Source: Rhodospirillaceae bacterium (GTDB lineage Bacteria; Pseudomonadota; Alphaproteobacteria; Rhodospirillales; JABJKH01). From it: 64,000 bases of DNA. The DNA is taken from NCBI GenBank assembly GCA_018660465.1, contig JABJKH010000089.1:1-64000 (forward strand), given 5' to 3'. The position numbers were made by a program, and so were the translations under genes. The notes below the pieces were generated by a model. That model saw nothing but the letters and a program-made list of their open reading frames with translations. It did not search any database and had not been told where the DNA came from. The stretch's first letter is position 1. Each line of letters begins with the position of its first letter. Of this stretch, positions 8,131-16,713 are shown in pieces.

Positions 8131-8281
8131 TGTGCCGCTGAGCGTCCTTCGAGACGCGCTCAAGTGAGCGCTCCTCAGGATGAGGGTGTTATTTTAATTG
8201 TTACTAAATTAATTCCTTACTTAACAACCTCATCCTGAGGAGGCTTCGGAGAAGCCGTCTCGAAGGACGCTCAGCGGCACA
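8131..8281. repeat. Inverted-repeat element, copy 3
   Basis: The outer 26 bases of both arms (TGTGCCGCTGAGCGTCCTTC... and its mirror) are perfect reverse complements; inside are the CTCCTCAGGATGAGG/CCTCATCCTGAGGAG boxes and an AT-rich core that shares ATTGTTACTAAATTAA-like sequence with copy 2. It fills the gap between the acid-CoA ligase and the TPR gene. Confidence 0.9.
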
Positions 8282-8301
8282 ACATCAGAGAATGAAATGC
8301 C

Positions 8302-10119
8302 ATGAACCGCAAACAGCGCCGGAAGGCGTCTAAGAAAAAACCTAAGAAGATCTCTACCCCATCCCTATCGCAAGAAGACGCCCGTGCCCTATTTGACACA
8401 GCGGCAGACAAAATGATTGCGGGCGACCTTGATGGCGCAACAGCCGACCTTGAAACATTATTAGGCACATATCCAACCCACCCCCGGTCGCTTTATCTAA
8501 TGGGACGGATTGCGTATCTGAAGGACGATACCGACACCGCCCTAAAGTTTCTCGGCCAAGCGGCCAGCACCCCCAACTTCGCCGAACCGCACTGCGATAT
8601 CGGCGTCATCCATCGTACCGCAGGAAGGCTTGATGAGGCCTCGGCGAGCTACCGCAAAGCCCTCGCCATCAACCCTGATATTCCGGAGGTAAATGCCAAC
8701 TTAGGCAACACCCTTCGTGAACTTGGGCGGCTTGAAGAAGCTGCTGAATATTACACTAAGGCATTGAAGTTAAATCCAGACTTCCCCGAAGCTTTACATA
8801 ATTTCGGCATCACCCTGACCCATTTAAACAAACCCAAGGAGGCCGTTGAAGCCATCAGAAAGTCGCTTCAATTGAATCCTAATAATGCGCCAGCCTACTG
8901 CGATTTGGGTCACGCCTATTGGAAAATCGAACGCGTTGCGGAGGCAACCGAATGCTTTACGCGTGCCCTTAAAATTGAGCCCGAATTTTCCGCTGCTCAT
9001 ACCAACATGGCGGCTGTCTATTTTAAAAACAACCAACCAGAGGACGCCATAATTAGCGCCAGAAAGGCGATCGCGCTAAACCCAAACGACCCGGCCAGCT
9101 TCAACACCTTGGGCGGTGCATTGCATCAGTTGGGAGATATTGAAGAAGGCTTTGAAAATATGGCCCGCGGTGCCGCTATTAACCCTGACAATGCCGAAAC
9201 ACGATTTAACATGGGAATTTCATTGCTCATGCGAGGCAACTTTGAAGATGGCTGGCCCCATTTCGAATACCGTTTGAAAAACCAACTTCTTAAACTAGAC
9301 AGAGGGTTTAAACAGCCAATTTGGCAGGGCGAAGATTTGGGCGGCAAAACCCTGCTGCTGTATTCAGAACAAGGCTTGGGGGATACGGTTCAATTCGGCC
9401 GTTATATTCCGCGCGTAAAAGCCAAAGCCCCAAACATCATTTTTGAGGTTGAGGAAAAACTCATTGAAACCCTGCGCCCTCTGACCGGCGATATTCCCAT
9501 TCTTGTTAAGGGCAGGCAGCGCCTGCCGAATTTCGACGTCTACGCGCCGCTGGCCAGTCTGCCAGGGATTTTTAAAACAACCATGGAGACCATTCCAGCC
9601 GACATTCCCTATCTGTTTGCCGACCCCGCCCGAATCCAATGGTGGCGCGATCGATTGGCCGGGAATGGTATAAAAGTCGGCCTGACCTGGGGCGGCAACC
9701 CTGAACATTCCAACGACCGTAACCGCTCCATGCCTCTGGAAGCCGTTCGCCCGTTGCTATCATTGCAAGATATACGCTGGTTCAGCCTACAGATCGGCGA
9801 GCGCACCCAAGACCTTCGCCAAGACTGGGCAGCCCCCATCGAAGACCTGTCCCAAGAAGTCGACACCTTCCCAGAAACCGCCGCCGCAATGATGAACCTG
9901 GACCTGATTATATCTGTCGATACATCCCTCGCCCACCTGGCAGGAGCCTTGGGACGACGGGTCTGGATGCCGCTTGGACATGTTGCTGATTGGCGGTGGT
10001 TACGAGACCAAAGCGATTCCCCTTGGTACCCAACCGTGCAATTGTTTCGCCAGCAGTCGAGAGGTGATTGGGCCGGTGTGATCGAGCAGATTTGGAGTGC
10101 TTTGCTGGGGCAGGATTGA
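8302..10119 (+). CDS. TPR protein with C-terminal glycosyltransferase-like domain
   Basis: A 605-residue protein. After a very basic start (MNRKQRRKASKKKPKK) about nine tetratricopeptide repeats fill residues 30-340, each near 34 residues with the usual A-P-spacing (for example NPDIPEVNANLGNTLRELGR and NPDFPEALHNFGITL). Residues about 350-600 form a GT-B-like domain: YSEQGLGDTVQFGRY, VGLTWGGNPEHSNDRNRS, and LIISVDTSLAHLAGALG, the last like the nucleotide-sugar site of GT9/GT41 families. Such proteins are predicted glycosyltransferases acting on proteins or surface glycans. The acceptor is unknown and no glycan cluster adjoins it. Confidence 0.75.
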   Translation: MNRKQRRKASKKKPKKISTPSLSQEDARALFDTAADKMIAGDLDGATADLETLLGTYPTHPRSLYLMGRIAYLKDDTDTALKFLGQAASTPNFAEPHCDIGVIHRTAGRLDEASASYRKALAINPDIPEVNANLGNTLRELGRLEEAAEYYTKALKLNPDFPEALHNFGITLTHLNKPKEAVEAIRKSLQLNPNNAPAYCDLGHAYWKIERVAEATECFTRALKIEPEFSAAHTNMAAVYFKNNQPEDAIISARKAIALNPNDPASFNTLGGALHQLGDIEEGFENMARGAAINPDNAETRFNMGISLLMRGNFEDGWPHFEYRLKNQLLKLDRGFKQPIWQGEDLGGKTLLLYSEQGLGDTVQFGRYIPRVKAKAPNIIFEVEEKLIETLRPLTGDIPILVKGRQRLPNFDVYAPLASLPGIFKTTMETIPADIPYLFADPARIQWWRDRLAGNGIKVGLTWGGNPEHSNDRNRSMPLEAVRPLLSLQDIRWFSLQIGERTQDLRQDWAAPIEDLSQEVDTFPETAAAMMNLDLIISVDTSLAHLAGALGRRVWMPLGHVADWRWLRDQSDSPWYPTVQLFRQQSRGDWAGVIEQIWSALLGQD

Positions 10120-10132
10120 ATTTTAAACATCT

Positions 10133-10171
10133 TGCTCGCCAGTGTTCTTTTGTAAGAAACACCGGCGAGCA
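10133..10171. terminator. Bidirectional terminator
   Basis: TGCTCGCC at 10133-10140 pairs with GGCGAGCA at 10164-10171, with an inner GTGTTCTT/AAGAAACAC stem containing one bulge. It lies between the converging TPR and peroxiredoxin genes; ATTTTG follows on the plus strand. Confidence 0.7.
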
Positions 10172-10183
10172 TTTTGCTTAAAC

Positions 10184-10717
10184 CTAGGCCGCTTTTTGAA
10201 TTTCCTTTAGATGCCCCAACATTGTGTCGGCATCGGAAACTTCAAATGGATCAGTTGGACAGTTGTGCGCAAAGCCTTCTTCCGAGAATAACTTTACGAT
10301 CTCACCATCCTCAACCAGCATGGAATATCGCCAGCTGCGCAATCCAAATCCAAGGTTCGACTTATCCACCAACATTCCCATCTTGTGAGTGAATTCACCT
10401 GACCCGTCAGGCAACAAGAACACGTTTTTCGCCGCTTGAGACTTGCCCCATTGGTACATGACGAAGGCGTCATTCACCGACAGGCAAATAATCTGGTCAA
10501 CGCCTTGCTCCTTGAACTCTTCAAAAAGTTCTTCGTAACGCGGCAGGTGGCTGGTTGAGCATGTCGGCGTGAAAGCGCCTGGCAGAGCGAATACAACGAC
10601 CCGCTTGCCTTTAAATATTTCATCGCTGGTTAAATCTTTCCATTCGAAAGGATTGTCGCCTTCGATGGCATCATTGCGGACTCGGGTTTTGAAAGTAACG
10701 GAAGGTACGGTTGTCAT
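10184..10717 (-). CDS. Peroxiredoxin-5-type thiol peroxidase
   Basis: A 177-residue Prx5/AhpE-like peroxiredoxin. The start at 10717 (MTTVPSV) is chosen because AAGAGGAAA lies eight bases upstream; the frame extends 19 codons more without a better site. The catalytic motif is [14 protein letters not shown], with the peroxidatic cysteine and the family's Thr and Pro. A second cysteine in [11 protein letters not shown] near residue 154 may act in resolution. It reduces hydrogen peroxide and organic peroxides in the cytoplasm. It is divergent from oxyR, whose product is the obvious regulator. Confidence 0.9.
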   Translation of the reverse strand: MTTVPSVTFKTRVRNDAIEGDNPFEWKDLTSDEIFKGKRVVVFALPGAFTPTCSTSHLPRYEELFEEFKEQGVDQIICLSVNDAFVMYQWGKSQAAKNVFLLPDGSGEFTHKMGMLVDKSNLGFGLRSWRYSMLVEDGEIVKLFSEEGFAHNCPTDPFEVSDADTMLGHLKEIQKAA

Positions 10718-10843
10718 ATTAATTTCCTCTTTTTGAAGTTGGCTAATGTCTTGAAGAGGATAATACGGCGTCACATTTTATTTGTGAAACAAGTAATAAT
10801 TATGATATTAATCGATTAAATCAATTAATAGAAAGCCGTTTTG
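10718..10843. promoter_or_regulatory. Divergent peroxiredoxin/oxyR control region
   Basis: This 126-base AT-rich gap separates the two divergent genes. It holds an interrupted palindrome ATTAATCGATTAAATCAATTAAT around 10807-10829, close to the oxyR start, a plausible LysR-type (T-N11-A) binding site. No clear OxyR ATAG/CTAT tandem was seen. Confidence 0.45.
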
Positions 10844-11761
10844 ATGCAGCCTGAACCCACCCTTCGCCAGCTTCGCCACTTTTTAAGCCTCGCCGAACAT
10901 TGTCACTTCAGCCGCGCGGCAGAAGCCTGCCTGCTCACTCAGTCGTCATTAAGTGCCAGTATCAAGGAACTGGAAGGCGTCCTTGGGGTAACCTTATTCG
11001 AACGCACCAAGCGTTCGGTCATGCTGACCCCGCTCGGACGTGAAATGGTGGGTTTAGCCAAGACCGTAACAGCCCGAGTTGACGATTTGACCGATGCCGT
11101 AAAAGGAGCAGGCGCACCACTGGCGGGCGATCTCCGCATGGGTGTCATTCCGACAATTAGTCCGTTTTTGTTACCAAGAGTACTGCCGGGGCTTCGAGAG
11201 GCTTACCCAGATTTACAGCTTTATCTACGCGAAGAACAGACAGCCTCGCTGCTTCGGCAATTGGCGGACGGGGATTTAGATACGGTGCTGATGGCGCTGC
11301 CTTATAAGACTGAGAAAGTGGATGTATTTGAATTTGCAGATGATCCTTTTCTCATCGTATTCCCACGCGGCCATGAAATGGAAAAGTTCGAGACCGCCAC
11401 CCCTGCTCGGCTAAAACGCGACGCCTTGCTGGTTATGGAAGAAGGCAACTGCCTGACCGATCAAACCTTGGCCATGGGAACCCTCTCCGAGCGAGTGGGG
11501 CGCACTCAATTTCAAGCATCCAGCCTGCATACCTTGGTACAAATGGTCGATAACGGCCTTGGCCTGACCATCCTACCAAAGATGGCGGTAGACGCCGGAA
11601 TTCTGCGTGGTCTGAAATTAAACTTCCGCCCCTTCTCAAGCCCCAAAGCGTCCAGACATATTGCATTGGCGTGGCGCAAAACGTCACAGCGAGGAGAAGA
11701 GTTTCGAATGCTCGGGCAATATTTAAGAGATGAATTAGGGACACCCGTGCCACAGACGTAA
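10844..11761 (+). CDS. oxyR: OxyR-type LysR regulator lacking the second redox cysteine
   Basis: A 305-residue LysR-family regulator from the ATG at 10844 (a TTG directly before it is also possible). Residues 5-65 form the winged helix (LRQLRHFLSLAEHCHFSRAAE). The effector domain carries Cys203 in EEGNCLTDQTLAMG, matching the peroxidatic Cys199 of E. coli OxyR (DGHCLRDQ). The position of the resolving Cys208 is Gly212 here, and no cysteine follows to the C terminus. So peroxide sensing by an intramolecular disulfide is not possible in the standard way; Cys203 sulfenic acid or a mixed disulfide could still work. Divergence from a peroxiredoxin gene supports the OxyR name. Confidence 0.82.
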   Translation: MQPEPTLRQLRHFLSLAEHCHFSRAAEACLLTQSSLSASIKELEGVLGVTLFERTKRSVMLTPLGREMVGLAKTVTARVDDLTDAVKGAGAPLAGDLRMGVIPTISPFLLPRVLPGLREAYPDLQLYLREEQTASLLRQLADGDLDTVLMALPYKTEKVDVFEFADDPFLIVFPRGHEMEKFETATPARLKRDALLVMEEGNCLTDQTLAMGTLSERVGRTQFQASSLHTLVQMVDNGLGLTILPKMAVDAGILRGLKLNFRPFSSPKASRHIALAWRKTSQRGEEFRMLGQYLRDELGTPVPQT

Positions 11762-11768
11762 CAGTAAA

Positions 11769-12296
11769 TTAATTTACATTCCCAATTACCATCGTCACGA
11801 ACCGATCTATCACCTGGCGTTTTACTTCCTCAGGTTCTGTCGGGGACATGTCTGACATGAAGCCTTTTTCGGAAAAGTTGGCGATGATTTCATGCTCGAC
11901 GATGATTTTTTTGCTGGCACCCGCGAAGACGCGCATGCGTCCGGTGAGTTCGGAGGCGCTGCCGAGGAGAGTATCGGCCATAGTGCCACCCATGAACCGC
12001 TTGCCTGGTGCTTTCCATTTATCAATGACGACTTGTAAGACCACTGGTGATTTGCCGCGAAGGTGCGCGCGCGCCTTATCGCCAAGTTCCCGTGCGACTC
12101 GATTGACAATCGTGTCGGAGTTTACTGAGGGACGCTTTGCGACTTGAACGCGGGTGACGTAATAATTTCCCGATATAATTTTGGGAAGCGGTGCATTGCC
12201 TGTCGAATCCAAACAACCTGCCAGCAAAAGAAGAGGGCTGAATAGAACCAACGCAAAGATAGGAAAATACCGACGACGGTGCACAACATCCTCCAC
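11769..12296 (-). CDS. Predicted lipoprotein of unknown function
   Basis: A 175-residue protein with a basic N terminus, a hydrophobic stretch and a lipobox LLAGC near residues 24-28, so it should be lipid-anchored. The mature part (NYYVTRVQVAKRPSVNSDTIVNRVARELG, then a KWKAPGKRFMGGTMADT segment) resembles small hypothetical lipoproteins with a DUF4410-like pattern that show a glycine-rich loop, but no function is recognisable. It overlaps nothing and lies between oxyR (converging) and the dioxygenase gene on the same strand, 21 bases downstream of it. Confidence 0.7.
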   Translation of the reverse strand: MEDVVHRRRYFPIFALVLFSPLLLLAGCLDSTGNAPLPKIISGNYYVTRVQVAKRPSVNSDTIVNRVARELGDKARAHLRGKSPVVLQVVIDKWKAPGKRFMGGTMADTLLGSASELTGRMRVFAGASKKIIVEHEIIANFSEKGFMSDMSPTEPEEVKRQVIDRFVTMVIGNVN

Positions 12297-12317
12297 GCAA
12301 AATTTTGATTTTCAGAC

Positions 12318-13097
12318 TCAGACCCTAAACACATACTCCTTATTCGCCAACCGGTCGATATCAGGCGGATAGGATTTGTGTTTGTCCACGTAATAGGCCT
12401 CGTGATGGTCGCCTGCACTGGCCTTATTATATGTCGCGAAATAGATGCGGCGGGTTTTGTCGGTGTGGTTGGGTTCCGATGAATGTGGCGCGAAGCTATC
12501 GAAAAAGATCACGTCCCCCGGCTTGGTCGGCACAGGAATAACATCCATTTTGGCCATTTCATCATCGGGGATCGGTTCAAACGACGTATAAAGCCCCTTC
12601 GAATGCTCACCGCCAACGATCTGGAGGCATCCGTTCTCAATCGTCGCCTCATCGATACAGACCAGCACACTGATAAAGAAGTCGGCGTAGGTATCCCAAC
12701 CGGCCTGTGAATCCTGGTGCGGCTTAAACCCGTCGCCACCGGGTTTTTTGAAATTGATCTTTTCTTTGAACAACTGAGACCGTTCGCCCAGCAACTGATC
12801 CACAGGACCCTTCAGGACTTCCGTCAAGTCGGCGAAGCCCGGGTGGTAGTCTTTGATCTTTTCAATCCGGGAAACGATTTTATTGCCGGGCTCGGTCTGG
12901 CTTTCTTCCCAGTAAATCCACTGCTTGCCAGATTCTTCGGGCATTGCCTCGACCTCACCCGCCCAGCGTTCAATAAGCGCCATGTCATCCATGCCAAATG
13001 CGTTTGGTGCCACCAAATAGCCCGTATTTTTGAAGCTCTCGATTTGTTCGTCGGTTAGAACCGGTATTTGCATTTTAATTTTGGCCTGCTCGTTCAC
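12318..13097 (-). CDS. PhyH-family Fe(II)/2-oxoglutarate dioxygenase, PhnY/TmpA-like
   Basis: A 259-residue phytanoyl-CoA dioxygenase-family enzyme. The iron site is His127 and Asp129 (HQDSQ) plus His205 (FAPHSSEPN), with Arg216 or Arg217 (DKTRRIYF) for 2-oxoglutarate. The C-terminal YNKASAGDHHEAYYVDKHKS and following PPDI segment resembles PhnY and TmpA, which hydroxylate 2-aminoethylphosphonate and its trimethyl form; this is from memory of those sequences. It is divergent from the PEP mutase gene 186 bases away. No HD-domain PhnZ/TmpB partner is nearby, so it is more likely to modify a phosphonate than to degrade it. Other PhyH substrates remain possible. Confidence 0.72.
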   Translation of the reverse strand: MNEQAKIKMQIPVLTDEQIESFKNTGYLVAPNAFGMDDMALIERWAGEVEAMPEESGKQWIYWEESQTEPGNKIVSRIEKIKDYHPGFADLTEVLKGPVDQLLGERSQLFKEKINFKKPGGDGFKPHQDSQAGWDTYADFFISVLVCIDEATIENGCLQIVGGEHSKGLYTSFEPIPDDEMAKMDVIPVPTKPGDVIFFDSFAPHSSEPNHTDKTRRIYFATYNKASAGDHHEAYYVDKHKSYPPDIDRLANKEYVFRV

Positions 13098-13283
13098 TTT
13101 CAGATGCTCCCGGATTTAGCGGATTAGAAGAAATTTAAAAAGGGTTTTTTGGTGTTAGACACTTCCTTTGAAGACTTGCACCCCCCCTTGCACCAATGTG
13201 CCAGTATGGTATATCCCCACAATCCGGTGTGAATTGACTAAAATCATGCTGGACTTGAATTCTTACAATTTTAGAGGCCGCAA
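13098..13283. promoter_or_regulatory. Divergent dioxygenase/pepM control region
   Basis: A 186-base gap between divergent starts. On the plus strand a TTGCAC box followed 17 bases later by ATATCC (about 13190-13219) is a possible weak promoter for pepM, and TTGACT lies near 13237. A short direct repeat CTTGCACC occurs twice around 13178-13197. Nothing stronger was seen. Confidence 0.3.
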
Positions 13284-14945
13284 ATGTCAGCTAAACCAAA
13301 TCTGGCTCCCTCGAATGAGTCTCCGGCTCTTCGACGTACCACCCTTCTAAAGAATATGCTCCACTCGTCAGAGCTGGAATTTATCATGGAAGCCCACAAC
13401 GGTATCTCCGCTAAGATCGTGGAAGAAGCCGGGTTTAAGGGAATTTGGGCATCTGGTCTATCGATTTCCGCGGCCTTGGGTGTGCGCGATAATAACGAAG
13501 CTTCCTGGACCCAAGTCCTGGAAGTGTTGGAGTTCATGGCGGATGCGTCCAGCCTGCCAATCCTGGTCGATGGCGACACCGGCTATGGTAACTTCAATAA
13601 CATGCGGCGCGCGGTGAAAAAGCTCGAACAGCGCGGCATCGCCGGAATTTGCATCGAAGACAAACTATTCCCCAAGACGAATTCTTTCCTAGGCGATGGC
13701 CAGCCCTTGGCCGACATCGACGAACACTGTGGCAAGATCAAAGCTGGTAAAGACACACAAACCGATCCAGATTTCTGCATCGTCGCCCGCTTGGAAGCCA
13801 TGATTTCAGGTTGGGGCGTTGAAGAAGCGCTCCGTCGGGCAGAGGCCTATCACAACGCCGGGGCGGACGCAGTGCTGATCCATTCGAAAGAATCAACCGC
13901 CGACGAAATCTTTGAATTCTGTAAAGAGTGGGATAACAAGTGCCCCGTGGTGATCGTGCCAACCAAATACTACAAAACGCCGACTGATGACTTCAGGAAG
14001 CACGGCGTTTCGTTATCGATATGGGCCAATCATAATATTCGCGCATCCATGACCGCGATGCGTGAAATCAGCCAAACCATTCAGCGCGAGGAAACTCTGT
14101 TGAATGTCGATCCCGGTATCATCAAGGTGAAAGAAATCTTCGACATCACCGGCAACGAAGAATTAGAAGAGGCCGAGCGCCGCTACCTGCCGGATACCAA
14201 AGACGAAACCCATGCGATTGTTTTGGCAGCGTCTCGTGGCAAGGAACTGGGCGCGCTGACCGAAGATCGTCCCAAGACAATGCTTGATCTTCGCGGTCGT
14301 CCCCTGCTCGGACGCTTGGCTTCCGTCTTCCGTGACGAAGGCATTCGCGACATCACCGTTGTTCGGGGCTACAAAAAAGAAACTGTCAATCTGCCTTCGC
14401 TGAACCTTGTCGACAACGATGTCTATGCCAAGACCGGCGAGGCCGCGAGCTTGGCCTGCGCGTCTGAAAAGGTTCAAGGCACATGCGTCGTTGCCTACGG
14501 TGACACTCTGTTCCGGCATTATATTCTCGACCGATTGATGGGAACGGATGGCGACATCGTGCTGGCTGTGGACGCGTTATGGCAGGAACACAACAACGCG
14601 GATCGCAAGCAACACCGTGATCTCGCAGCCTGTTCCAAACCGTTTTCTCCTGGCTTTACCGACGACGAATTGGTGGAATTAGCAGCCATAGGCGATGGGA
14701 TTGAGGCTGATAAAGTCAGTGGTGAGTGGCTCGGTCTTGCCAAGTTTAGCCCCAAAGGTTCCGACATCGTTCGCGACAAGATGGCGGCCATGGGCAAGGC
14801 GGGTGAGTTGCAAAAATCGGGCATGTCAGATCTGTTCCAGGCTCTGATGGCCGATGGTCACAAAATCTCTGTCCTGTACATCACCGGCCATTGGCTTGAT
14901 GTGAATGACGAACACGACCTGCAAAAAGCCAGAGACTTCTTATAA
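13284..14945 (+). CDS. pepM: Phosphoenolpyruvate mutase fused to a nucleotidyltransferase
   Basis: A 553-residue two-domain protein. Residues about 20-300 are a PEP mutase of the isocitrate-lyase superfamily, with the diagnostic EDK (125-127) and NS (133-134) pair in [10 protein letters not shown], and DGDTGYGN near 96-103. This domain turns PEP into phosphonopyruvate, the entry to almost all phosphonates. Residues about 310-553 form an NTP-transferase domain ([26 protein letters not shown], later VVAYGDTLF and a late [10 protein letters not shown]), likely to attach CMP to a phosphonate so that a CDP-alcohol phosphotransferase can use it. It is followed 12 bases later by the decarboxylase gene. 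Confidence 0.93.
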   Translation: MSAKPNLAPSNESPALRRTTLLKNMLHSSELEFIMEAHNGISAKIVEEAGFKGIWASGLSISAALGVRDNNEASWTQVLEVLEFMADASSLPILVDGDTGYGNFNNMRRAVKKLEQRGIAGICIEDKLFPKTNSFLGDGQPLADIDEHCGKIKAGKDTQTDPDFCIVARLEAMISGWGVEEALRRAEAYHNAGADAVLIHSKESTADEIFEFCKEWDNKCPVVIVPTKYYKTPTDDFRKHGVSLSIWANHNIRASMTAMREISQTIQREETLLNVDPGIIKVKEIFDITGNEELEEAERRYLPDTKDETHAIVLAASRGKELGALTEDRPKTMLDLRGRPLLGRLASVFRDEGIRDITVVRGYKKETVNLPSLNLVDNDVYAKTGEAASLACASEKVQGTCVVAYGDTLFRHYILDRLMGTDGDIVLAVDALWQEHNNADRKQHRDLAACSKPFSPGFTDDELVELAAIGDGIEADKVSGEWLGLAKFSPKGSDIVRDKMAAMGKAGELQKSGMSDLFQALMADGHKISVLYITGHWLDVNDEHDLQKARDFL

Positions 14946-14957
14946 GGGTTGGGTTAA

Positions 14958-16097
14958 GTGAGCATCGACGTTGACGACTTTCTCACGCCGGTTAAGGACG
15001 CCGGGTTTGACTTCTTTTCGGGTGTACCTTGTTCCTTTCTGACTCCGGTCATTAACCGCGTGATTGGTGACGAGGGTCTGTCCTATGTCGGGGCTGCCAG
15101 CGAAGGCGAAGCGGTGGCGATTGCCTCTGGCGCGTGGCTGGCCGGACACAAGACCGTCGTGATGTGCCAGAACTCTGGCCTTGGCAACGCGGTCAATCCG
15201 CTGACGTCGCTGAACTTTCCGTTCCGCATTCCGACCTTGATGATTGTAACCTGGCGCGGTGGCCCCGGCCTAACCGATGAGCCACAACATGAACTGATGG
15301 GTGATATTACGCCCGCCGTGCTGGATGTCATTCAAGTTCCGCGTGCCGCATTTCCAGCGGCTCAAGGCGAAATTTCAGATGCATTGTCCGAAGCGCAAGA
15401 CAGCATGTCCCAAACAGACTTGCCGTTCGCCTTTATCATGCAAAAGGGCGACGTGAATTCATACAAATTAGATGCCAAAGCGCCACCACCTGCCCCCAAG
15501 GGACAAACCGAAGACCGCCGCGAAAATGGTGCGCAGACAACGCGCATGGCAGCGATGGAACGGATGCTAGCCGTTTTACCCGACAGCGCCGCAATCATCG
15601 CGACGACAGGCTTTACTGGCCGCGAACTATTCACCTTGGAAGACAGGGAACAACATCTTTATCAAGTCGGCTCCATGGGCTGTGCGGCACCAATGGGCTT
15701 AGGCGTCGCCTTGAACACCGACAAGCGCGTCGTCGTTATTGATGGCGATGGCGCCGCTATGATGAAGCTGGGTGCCTTGGCAACAGTTGGCGCCTACGCA
15801 CCAAACAATTTGCTCCACATTGTCATGGACAATGCAGCCTACGAATCAACCGGCGGGCAACCGACGGTCTCTGCATCCGTAGACTTTGCCGGTGTGGCGG
15901 CAGCGTGCGGCTACAAAGAAGCATTTACCTGCGATAGCTTGAATGGACTAGAGAAAATCATCTCTGAGACGGTATCGCGGCCAGGGCCTCACTTGGTTCA
16001 TATGGTCATAAAAGCGGGTCACCCCGATACTCTCGGCCGTCCAACCATCAAGCCGCCCGAAGTCGCCCGGCGATTTAAAGATTTTATAACCTCATGA
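14958..16097 (+). CDS. ppd: Phosphonopyruvate decarboxylase
   Basis: A 379-residue thiamine-diphosphate enzyme from a GTG start at 14958. The N-terminal half has DFFSGVPCSFLTPV near the start and the conserved ASEGEAVAIASGAWLAG with the catalytic-type Glu. The C-terminal half carries the ThDP motif GDGAAMMKLGALATVGAY followed by NLLHIVMDNAAYESTGGQ, a close match to known Ppd proteins. It converts phosphonopyruvate to phosphonoacetaldehyde and makes the PEP mutase step irreversible. Its 3' end overlaps the next gene by four bases. No AEP transaminase or phosphonoacetaldehyde reductase gene is seen in the window. Confidence 0.92.
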   Translation: MSIDVDDFLTPVKDAGFDFFSGVPCSFLTPVINRVIGDEGLSYVGAASEGEAVAIASGAWLAGHKTVVMCQNSGLGNAVNPLTSLNFPFRIPTLMIVTWRGGPGLTDEPQHELMGDITPAVLDVIQVPRAAFPAAQGEISDALSEAQDSMSQTDLPFAFIMQKGDVNSYKLDAKAPPPAPKGQTEDRRENGAQTTRMAAMERMLAVLPDSAAIIATTGFTGRELFTLEDREQHLYQVGSMGCAAPMGLGVALNTDKRVVVIDGDGAAMMKLGALATVGAYAPNNLLHIVMDNAAYESTGGQPTVSASVDFAGVAAACGYKEAFTCDSLNGLEKIISETVSRPGPHLVHMVIKAGHPDTLGRPTIKPPEVARRFKDFITS

Positions 16098-16705
16098 GTC
16101 ACAACACTTGGCTTCACAAGGCAGCAGGCGTAATCGCCAAGCCCTTGGTCAACACCCCGGTGACCCCTAATCAAGTAACGACGGTGCGCTTGGCGGCGGG
16201 CATTGGGGCAGCAGTGTTGATGGCGATGGGCACTCAATATTGGATGAACATCGCGGGCGGCCTGTTCATTGCGTCCATGATCCTCGACCGCGCCGATGGC
16301 GTACTGGCCAGATTGTCCGGTAAGACCTCGCCCGGTGGTCACCTCTACGACCTATGGGCCGATGCTATTTCAAATGGATTAATCTTTGTCGGCTTAGGGA
16401 TTGGCCTCAGAACAGGCACCTACGGCTCCGATGCATTGATCTACGGAGTTATCGCCGGCGGTTCCGTCGCATCGGTTCTCTTTCTGGTGCTCAAACTCGA
16501 AGACCTAGACGGCGAACGCGCCGGTGAAATAGGAGCGTTCTTCGGCTTCGACCCAGACGACGCCATGCTCCTTGTGCCTGTTGCGATCTGGGTTGGTTGG
16601 AGCGAACAAGTCCTGGTAGCCGCGAGCATCGGCGCGCCGTTCTTTGTTGTGCTGTTTGTGGGAATATTTTTGTATCGGCGTAAGAATCCAAAGAATGGCC
16701 GGTAG
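16094..16705 (+). CDS. CDP-alcohol phosphatidyltransferase, intact catalytic motif
   Basis: A 203-residue membrane enzyme with about six hydrophobic segments. The family motif D-x2-DG-x2-AR-x8-G-x3-D-x3-D is complete: DRADGVLARL followed by G...YDLWAD near residues 64-90. Such enzymes move a phospho-alcohol, or here perhaps a phosphono group, from a CDP/CMP-activated donor onto an alcohol such as diacylglycerol. The gene overlaps ppd by ATGA, so it belongs to the pepM-ppd operon, and the fused nucleotidyltransferase of PepM could supply its donor. This arrangement suggests a phosphonolipid product; the acceptor is not known. Confidence 0.87.
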   Translation: MSHNTWLHKAAGVIAKPLVNTPVTPNQVTTVRLAAGIGAAVLMAMGTQYWMNIAGGLFIASMILDRADGVLARLSGKTSPGGHLYDLWADAISNGLIFVGLGIGLRTGTYGSDALIYGVIAGGSVASVLFLVLKLEDLDGERAGEIGAFFGFDPDDAMLLVPVAIWVGWSEQVLVAASIGAPFFVVLFVGIFLYRRKNPKNGR

Positions 16706-16713
16706 GCCAAGAC

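Noticed and set aside
3708-8281. Insertion sequence or composite transposon bounded by the inverted repeats
   Set aside because: No transposase, no target-site duplication could be identified, and the elements are internally palindromic like dispersed repeats rather than IS ends.
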